Assembly (NCBI GenBank): GCA_943735955.1
Contig: OX030958.1
Location: 7,813,126-7,877,125, forward strand
From: Piscicola geometra
Taxonomy: Eukaryota; Annelida; Clitellata; Hirudinida; Piscicolidae
Direction of reading: 5' to 3'
DNA length: 64,000 nt
This document shows positions 34,141 to 64,000 of this stretch, one piece after another. The first letter of the stretch is position 1. Every line of letters begins with the position of its first letter. The translations under genes were made by a program, and so were the position numbers. The notes under the pieces are model-generated. The model saw only the letters and a list, made by a program, of their open reading frames with translations, searched no databases and was not told the origin of the DNA.

Positions 34141-37046
34141 CTATCAGAATCGAGAAGACGAATATTATTTCTAAAAGCATTCCAAAACGGTTTCTATGTC
34201 GTTAAACTATAAACGGTTAAAGTTTAAAATTTAAACTTTAAGTTTATTTATTTGATTCTTTTACTTATATTGTGTCAATATAAAAACAAAGATTAAAACT
34301 TGTTTAAATGAATTAATTTCCGTCTCTATTTGGTAAAAATGTAAAGTAAAAAATATATAGACTCTATATATTATAGAGAAAGGCAAAAAATTTCTTCTAG
34401 CTTCTAGACGAGTTAAATATTTAAAATTACAAGTATAATTTAAAATATTTTCTACAACCGTGTCAAAGGAAATATTTTTTTATATGGTTTAACTGCAAGC
34501 TTAAAGATTTAGGAATGGTTTCATCTCTTAGACATAGTTCTTAAATCAGATTTTTCTGAGTTTTTCTCAATACTAAAAATATAGTGGAAAAGAATAGAAA
34601 ATAAAATGTAATATTGACTTTTTCAGAGTTTAGAGTTTTTGATTACATCAAATTTGAACTTAGCGAATGTTTAGAACTTCAAAACTAACCATGATTACTT
34701 ATAATTTTTCTTATTTTTTAGATTTATAATTCACGAACTCAAGCGTTCTTGTTGATCAAGTTTTTTAAATCTCTAAAGCCGCATTAAAGTTTATAATCCA
34801 CAGTAAATTTATTCATCTCACATTAAATAGTTTTCCATCGTTTATAATTAAATGTTAAATATTATAGCGAAGCTAACACAACATAAAAACGCCTTGATAT
34901 CTTTTGAGAGCTTTACATCAGATTTATAAACAATTATTAATACATTCTTTTTTGAATTAATTTTTTGAAAATACTTTTATTATTATTCTCAAGCCTAAAA
35001 CCAAATACTTTCTTGAGAATGTCAAGTCATTCATTGTGTACTCCAATCTTCTTAAGTACTTTTATAATCAAATAAACCACCCGTTTTCCCAAAAGTTAGA
35101 TTTTAAATTTTAATAAATAACATTGAAAATTAATTGTACACCGGAAAAAAGTTTTAAAATGTGCTTTAGAGTTCTCAAAGCAAATATAAACATTTTTTAT
35201 TTTATTTTTGTTTTATTCAACGAAGCGTCTCAGTTTCTTGCTTTGGCGCTAAATTAAATAAACATCATCATCCTCATCCTCATCATCATTCTCATAAATA
35301 GGAATAATTTAATTTTTTTTACAAAGCAGCTTGAAACCATAACTGTTCGTCTTATTTATGTAAACAGCATTGAATTTATTTATTATTAAAATATCTTTTT
35401 TTTGGAAAAACTCGGATTTAAAACATTGACAAGGCTTTTCGATAATCATTTTATACTTTATACTTCTTTAATGAGAAAAAATATTTTAAATTTCAATAAT
35501 CAAATTCATAACACAAATTTTGCCAGTAAATCATCAAAATTTTTGAAGTAGACATGCTAAAGATTAAAAATAAATGGCTGAAAAGAGTCGCGAGCCACAA
35601 TTTTATGACCATCTGCCAATTTTGCGCCCAGTCTTTTCATAAATCATGCTTTACAGACCTGCCTTCGAAAGTAAAGAATCATTTTGTTGACTCTCCAAGA
35701 CAGTTTCTTCCATTCAAGAAAATCGTCATAACTTCATTTATATTCCCTAAAAAAGTTTTATTGGTTTTTATAAACCCACCGAATAAAACGAATATTTCGC
35801 AAATGAAAAGTGAAAAGCACTAATTAACATTGATGCTCTCTATAATGGAGAAAATACATTTTAATTCTTTTGAATAAGTGCGTTTTCAGTTTTCAATTTA
35901 TTTTTTACTGATTTTTTTTTACATAAAGTAAAAAATCTTCAATACATGCGTATATAAAATGAATATTATACACATACCATATGTGGTACATATCAATGGT
36001 TCTCTTGCGACGGAGTTGAGATCTGAAACAGTAACACGACGTGGGAGTGATCGATGGCATTAGGGCGCAACTGAGTTTAGGAATTCAAGAATGCATCGAC
36101 GTGCAAGATTGAATTAAATGCAGTCTTTCCAGACTGTACTTATCCTCCATGTGTCTTGTCTCAAAATCAACCAAAAGGTCTTTGGTGTTCGAATGCATAC
36201 ATGAATTTTAAGACATTTATACTGTTTATTTTAATTTTTTTAACTAAAAAAAACAATAAAAATGAAAATACAATAATAATGAAGATAATTGTTATAGTGG
36301 CGTATAACCCAAACGTGTTTCTAGGCCACTTAGGCTGCACATTTTTCAATTCGCTCCTATGGGTTACTAGGGCATCGGTTGCACTCGAAACTATGACCAT
36401 AACCAGTGGTTACAAACTCGACCACCTGTTCAACATTATTATTGAACATTTCTTCTCTCTTTTTGTTTCTTTTCGACTTTTCAAAAGTATTTTAAATGGA
36501 TTTTTCATTTTAACTTATAACCTTTCAAAAAACGATTCTTTGTCTTCAAGTCGGTCCATTTTAATCTTCCCTTTTGTGGAAGCTTTTCTGGGGCATCAGA
36601 TCACATTAAATCACGTTAAAGACTTTTTAAATTTCTCAAATCATTTAGTCAGTTTTGATCGCTTTTACTTTCAATTTTAAAAAGTGTCTTTCAATGACTG
36701 AAAAAAGACAACTTTCTATTTCAAAAACTAACATAAAGTCTTTAATGGACATACATTATTATTCTTTTGAAGATATATTGAAAAATAAATGAGAGGATAT
36801 TAATATTAAAATAATAATAATACTAAAAATTATTCATTTTATTTTTAATGTGAAAAGGCATAAATCAAAAGAATTTTCAAAGATGATTCTAGTTTTCAAG
36901 GTCAGACATTTTATTCAAAAAGGTAGCACAAAGTGAAAATCCGAGCTGTGGCATTTGACACTGGCATATAAACTTCCGAAATAACCGAATGCCATTCGAC
37001 GCTGGCATTATTCCAGAGTCCACGTGCTGCCAGGCTGGAGGGGGTC
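34141..37046. other. Intergenic DNA between the Ly6-like and Ig genes
   Basis: AT-rich. It contains one dispersed repeat (36288-36430). An isolated plus-strand frame at 35554-35823 has no recognisable similarity. The missing first exon of the Ly6-like gene is expected somewhere here. Confidence 0.4.
36288..36430. repeat. Dispersed repeat family A, copy 4 (longest)
   Basis: Contains TTATAGTGGCGTATAACCCA, TTCTAGGCCACTTAGGCTGC, CGCTCCTATGGG and GGTTGCACTCGAAACTA. The same blocks, in the same order, occur at 10520-10590 and 28547-28700. Confidence 0.7.
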
Positions 37047-37052
37047 TTTATT
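37047..37052 (-). terminator. Poly(A) signal of the Ig gene
   Basis: AATAAA on the minus strand (TTTATT on plus), 70 bases after the stop codon at 37123. Confidence 0.55.
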
Positions 37053-37122
37053 GGATGCGCGCAATCATTGCGTCAATTTTTCATCCCATTCGATCGACGA
37101 GTTCTATTGGCATTTTGTGGCT

Positions 37123-59544
<22,422 letters not shown>

Positions 59545-60066
59545 GGCTCGGACGCCTCGAGCGGTCGTCTCCAACTTTTAAAAGCTTCTGATGCCGCCTC
59601 TTCTTGCGCCATTATAACGTCCACCACGCGACATGCATGCAGTGAAATGTGAACGATCATTGCCATATATCGTCAGGCTTTCGAAGATTCATAAGACAAG
59701 TAATTTGGTGAATGTTTTTTATTTAATAATACAATGAAAGTCAAGGTTAGTACCTTTTAAATATCTTAAAATGTAATATTAAATTTTTTTCTATTGATAG
59801 AGCGTAGAAGGTTTTTGATTTTATACATTTTTACAAAAGAATTTTTTATATATTTTCATTAGATAATAAATGATGTTTCGAAATACTACTTAGACGCTGC
59901 CACCAAAGTCTCCAAAAATAAAAGTTATTTTTTTAGAAATCCATTTGTTTTGCATTAGTAGAATTCACTCAGTCACCATCGCTGTTTATTTGTAAATATT
60001 CAAATTAGATATTATTTGTCCATTTATTTACGTATCCATTACATGTTAAAATTATTTTCTTATTTA

Positions 60067-60175
60067 ACTATCCATTCATCAATCCATCCCTTCACTGTCC
60101 ATCCATCAATCCATCTCTTCACTATCCATCCATCAATCCAAATTTTACAATCCATTCATCAATCCATCCCTTTAC
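60067..60175 (+). repeat. (CCATCAAT)n degenerate repeat
   Basis: Four copies of a unit around CCATTCATCAATCCATCCCT separated by CTTCACTGT-type spacers. Confidence 0.7.
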
Positions 60176-60719
60176 TGCTAATTTATTGAACCACCCTCAA
60201 TCTCTTTAGCCATCTATTTCGATATCCGTTCCTGGCGTAGCAAAAATCATGAAGATTTGATTTTAGTATTTGATTAGAGAAAGTGTTTTGGAAGATTTGT
60301 TCTGAGTGTTCCAAAATTTCCCAAAAAATGTTTGATTTATAGAGATGTATTAATTTAAGAATAAACTTGATTTGATAAGATTTGGATTTGGCTCAACCCA
60401 TGTATTGGATTTACTAAGATTCATTATTTTCATTTTCAAAAATGTTTAAAGATCTAGTGTTCAAAAATCCTAATTCTTGACAAATAAAATTTTCCTACAT
60501 TTTTTTCTCTCAATATTTAATGATATTTTGTATACCTGCATCACAGAGCATAACTAACCAGCCTACATCTTCATGTAATACAAACTTTTATCAAACCAAA
60601 CACAAACTTATTGTGTGAATACCATTGAAATTTAGTAATATTATTTAAATGTATTTAAAAATTTAATTTTTGTTAAAAAAATGGGAAAAAATTTTCAGCT
60701 CTATTACTTTTTAAATGTT

Positions 60720-61250
60720 TAATAATAATAATAATAATTGTCGTTTTTGCATAGCGCCGGGCACGCAACTGAAGCGCTCTCACTACGCCGTAATGCAATA
60801 AAGAAATAAAAATAATTATAATAGTAATGTCACAAAAAAAAGGCAAAGAGTAGCAAAGAGTAATTATGAGTGATAAGCTAAGTTAAAATAATGAGTTTTC
60901 AGTTTGGTTTTGAAAGTCGAAAATTGGTTGATGTTGCGAGGTGCAGGTGGAAGGGCATTCCAAGTTGTTGGAGCTGCGGGACAGAATGCTCTTTTTGAGA
61001 TGTTGTTTGTAGTGAATTCTTAGTTGAGCAGAAGAGATAAAGATGAGCGCAGTTGTTTGTTTGATGTTTTGTTGGTTATGAGTTTGCTAAGATATGAAGG
61101 TATTGAAGTTTGTAGAATTTTGACAATAGGAAGCCAGATAATTTTATAATTGCAAGATGGTTCCACTCGGCTATCAAGACATGCACAACAGTGCACGAAG
61201 ACATAAATTAGAGGCACTTTGATACGCGCACAATGTTTCCTTATCATTGT
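60720..61250. repeat. Dispersed repeat family B (agcgct type), copy 2
   Basis: An AATAATAAT run, then GCATAGCGCCGGGCACGCAA, GAAGCGCTCTCACTACGC and, 150 bases on, GGTGGAAGGGCATTCCAAGT with GGGACAGAATGCTC. Plan and motifs match 50605-50870. Such elements are common in marine invertebrate genomes, but I cannot name the family. Confidence 0.5.
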
Positions 61251-64000
61251 TGCACCAACTTTGAAATATAACGGAAAAAAGTTTTTTCTGGTTACAATTT
61301 TTTTGTTTGATTCATTGTGTCATATATTTGTTTAAAAAAATTTCTAAGAATTATGATTAATTTTTTACTTAAGCAACTGAACTGAAATTTGTGTTCTCAT
61401 ATATGGCAGACTTTTAATATGGGTCTTAAAATCCATTCATAATAGTTTTTATTTTAAAGTTGTATTACATTTCTAAATTATATTAAAATATAATTTAGGA
61501 AATAACTAATTGAAGAACTGAAGCTTTCTCTAAACTACAAACTACAACAGTTATATTTTAAGTTCAATTTTCCGAATGAAGCAAAATAAAATGCTTAAAG
61601 GTTTAATGAATCATTTTTAGAAACGAAAAAGTGTGTAAAACTTGAGTGGTTGGTAGCTGAGATTGGTTCATTGATATCTATGCCAATGCTGATTTTAGGT
61701 TTATTCTTTTAATTAGTGAAAAAACCCAAAATAAAAACGGAAATTTTCCCTATGAACATTTTTCACCAGCATGTCTCTACATGTCATTTGCAAATTGTTT
61801 TTTTCTTGGTAAATCTCTAAATGAATGTTATTTTCATTTGGAGATATTTGACAGATTTTTTCTAAAGTTTTTTAAATATAAAAAACGATATTTTTATTAT
61901 AATTTTGTTTTTAGAAACATAAATAATAGCTTTTGATCATTTTTTAAATAAAAAGTATTTCTTTTATGAAAAAATAAAAAAAACTTTCAATTCTTCGTAA
62001 GTAACTATAGCAAATAAAGTTAAAGAAAGTTTTAAATTTTTTTACAACTGAAATTGTATAATGTAATCTACACCCATTGTGATGAAAGGTCTTATTTAAT
62101 CAATACTTGATGAAGTACGAAGCACCGTTAAAAACAGAAATTTAACATTTAAAAAAAAGAAATCACAGATCATAAGAAAATAGCTCAACTAGTCAAAAAC
62201 TATCTATTTTAATAAAAAATATTTGTATTAAATAAATTTATTAGATTATTTTTTATATATTATTATTTTATTCTTTCTTATGAGCAAAGTTTTAAATTTA
62301 GAAACGCCAATAACTACACAGCGGAGTCTCTACGGGCTTGTCGCTTGAATAAACTCCATCGTAGAGCCGAATCGATCCGATGAAGAACTCATTCGTTAAA
62401 TTGCAAAGACTGTTCGTATCAAACCTTTTAGCGCATAGCTCCTTTCAAATTCTTTTGACGTTTAGATTCCTTTTTGCATTTATGTCACTTTAAAATTATA
62501 ATTACTCATTAAATCCATTTATTCTTGATGGTTTATTAAACTTCATTCAAAGAATTAATTGAAAATATTATAGATCAGGTAGTATGGGGAACACATTTAC
62601 TAATTTAAAAGGGCTTTAAAAACATGTTATTAGCAATCTATGGTCCTTGAGTTTATGCATCTTTGCCACATTGCCGATATAGCCATTTTGTAGATGAGTT
62701 TTTATAATAAATTAAAATTCATTTTTTGACCCTTTCTGTTACATTCCTTCAAATGTCTTCACGTGCGCCTTTAAGAAGGAGAAACGTTGTAACAATTGTG
62801 TATTCCTATCTTTTAGAAATAGGCTTCACTTTTTTTAATGTTATTATTTAGGTCTACTATTTTGATTTATCAAAATTTTACAGTTTTTTATTAGTTGGTA
62901 TGCTCTTGGGGTAATATGCAGCGTCATTTTAATGTCTGAAAAATGATTTTATTGTTTATGAAAATTTGTTGGATTGCAATTACTTTTTGTGTCTCTAATA
63001 TTTAGGTCTAATGAGCTGAAAATGAGAATCTATTCTCGAACTTATGTGGCAATGCTACATTGTGGCATATGAACTTTTGAATCAGCATTTTATTTGCACA
63101 AAATATGAATCACTTTATTTAGGCAATATGGGTTAATTAAGTGCTTCACAGATCTCATTTAATTTTTATAAAATGAACATATTTTCGATTAAATTTTTCA
63201 TTAACTCTTGAGAGAATGTTTGCTTGGTATACAGAAAAAAGAAATTTATTTTTGCAACAAGAATGGGAGTTACATTTTTGTTTGTTTGTTTGTTTGTTTG
63301 TTAAGTACTCCACATTTATCCACTTTTTCCTATATCAACAAACATACTCAAATAGCAGAAAAAGACACTAATTGAATTAAAGAAAAGTTTGTTTTATGTT
63401 GTATTGGGAAACTCTGCGTTGTGAAATATTTTTCACCCAAGAAATTAAAAGAGTTTTATGTGTACATGTGAAACAATTAAACTATACGAAAAAATATATA
63501 TTACAAAATTAATATATTATTTTAAGAGAAAACATTGAGTACAATCCAAAAGCCAGATTAAAAAACAGTTTATGAAAAATAATTGATATCCTATTCTTGA
63601 TATTTGCATAAGTTTTTTCTATCATTAACTTTGCTCGTTTTGAAAAAATCAAAGAAATAAGCAATAATCAAATTTTGAATCCTTCTCTCCATGATGCGAA
63701 CTTTTTTGTAATTTAATTAAAATTAATTCAAATATTTAAATAAGTTATTCACTAGTTTTGAAAATAATTATATTTTTGTCTTAAATATTACTTTCTAACT
63801 ATTGACGTATACGTCCAAACTCGAAACTAAATCTGTCATAATGATCCCCTATTATGGCGTGGTATTTATAAAAAACGATGTATTTATATAAAAATATTAT
63901 TTTCCTAACTTATCGAAAAACGATAGTTTATTCAACATGCAGAGAAAGTAAAACAGAAAATCCATGCGAGTCCAGCGGTTTCAAACCTGATTTGCATTCA

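Larger units (their letters stand above)
59545..64000. other. Region upstream of the Ig gene
   Basis: AT-rich DNA expected to hold the Ig-gene promoter and 5' UTR. Contains an ATCC/ATCAATCC run (60067-60175), a family B repeat (60720-61250) and a short (GTTT)n run (63280-63302). A GC-richer patch at 62300-62420 has no recognisable content. Confidence 0.4.

Noticed and set aside
35554..35823. 89-codon plus-strand frame with CQFCAQSFHKSC
   Set aside because: Two close Cys and some GC enrichment, but no splice partners, no recognised family and an AT-rich second half.
36156..36680. 174-codon plus-strand frame
   Set aside because: Runs through a dispersed repeat copy and AT-rich DNA; hydrophobic Phe/Leu/Ile composition is typical of chance frames here.

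Overview
The window is nuclear DNA of an animal. It is AT-rich, its genes have many short exons joined by GT-AG introns, and the protein set is bilaterian: ABCF1, mitoribosomal PTCD3, a Polycomb CBX protein, SPATS2, an immunoglobulin-superfamily surface protein and a Ly6/three-finger GPI protein. Decayed LINEs, small dispersed repeats and very heavy micro/minisatellite loading fit an invertebrate, perhaps a lophotrochozoan. The species cannot be named from the sequence.

Layout. (1) 217-1389, minus strand: the first four coding exons of ABCF1; the ATPase domains lie off the left edge. (2) About 1838-14814, plus strand: PTCD3, about 21 short exons whose introns are almost entirely tandem repeats. 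PTCD3 and ABCF1 are head to head around a roughly 450 bp gap. (3) 17378-20156, plus: a Polycomb CBX gene with a chromodomain split over three exons and a C-terminal Pc box. (4) 21312-31218, plus: a SPATS2/SPATS2L orthologue in 14 exons. (5) 33721-34140, minus: the last two exons of a Ly6-like gene; its signal-peptide exon was not found. (6) 37123-59544, minus: a nine-exon gene for a secreted or GPI-anchored three-Ig-domain protein (467 codons, every splice phase consistent). Its long introns hold decayed LINE copies and few satellites. (7) 59545-64000: AT-rich upstream DNA with one dispersed repeat.

The exon models were built by hand from splice-site phase and remembered human orthologues; no search was run. 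The genes are not a functional cluster: they serve translation (ABCF1), mitochondrial translation (PTCD3), chromatin silencing (CBX), RNA-associated functions (SPATS2) and the cell surface (Ly6, Ig).

The strongest unexplained signal is in the tandem repeats. In PTCD3, SPATS2 and CBX they abut splice sites with a consistent strand bias: G/T-rich arrays start at donors and C/A-rich arrays end at acceptors. Several exons are therefore flanked by mutually complementary arrays, and one 27-bp array repeats the donor motif GTGAGT in about every unit.
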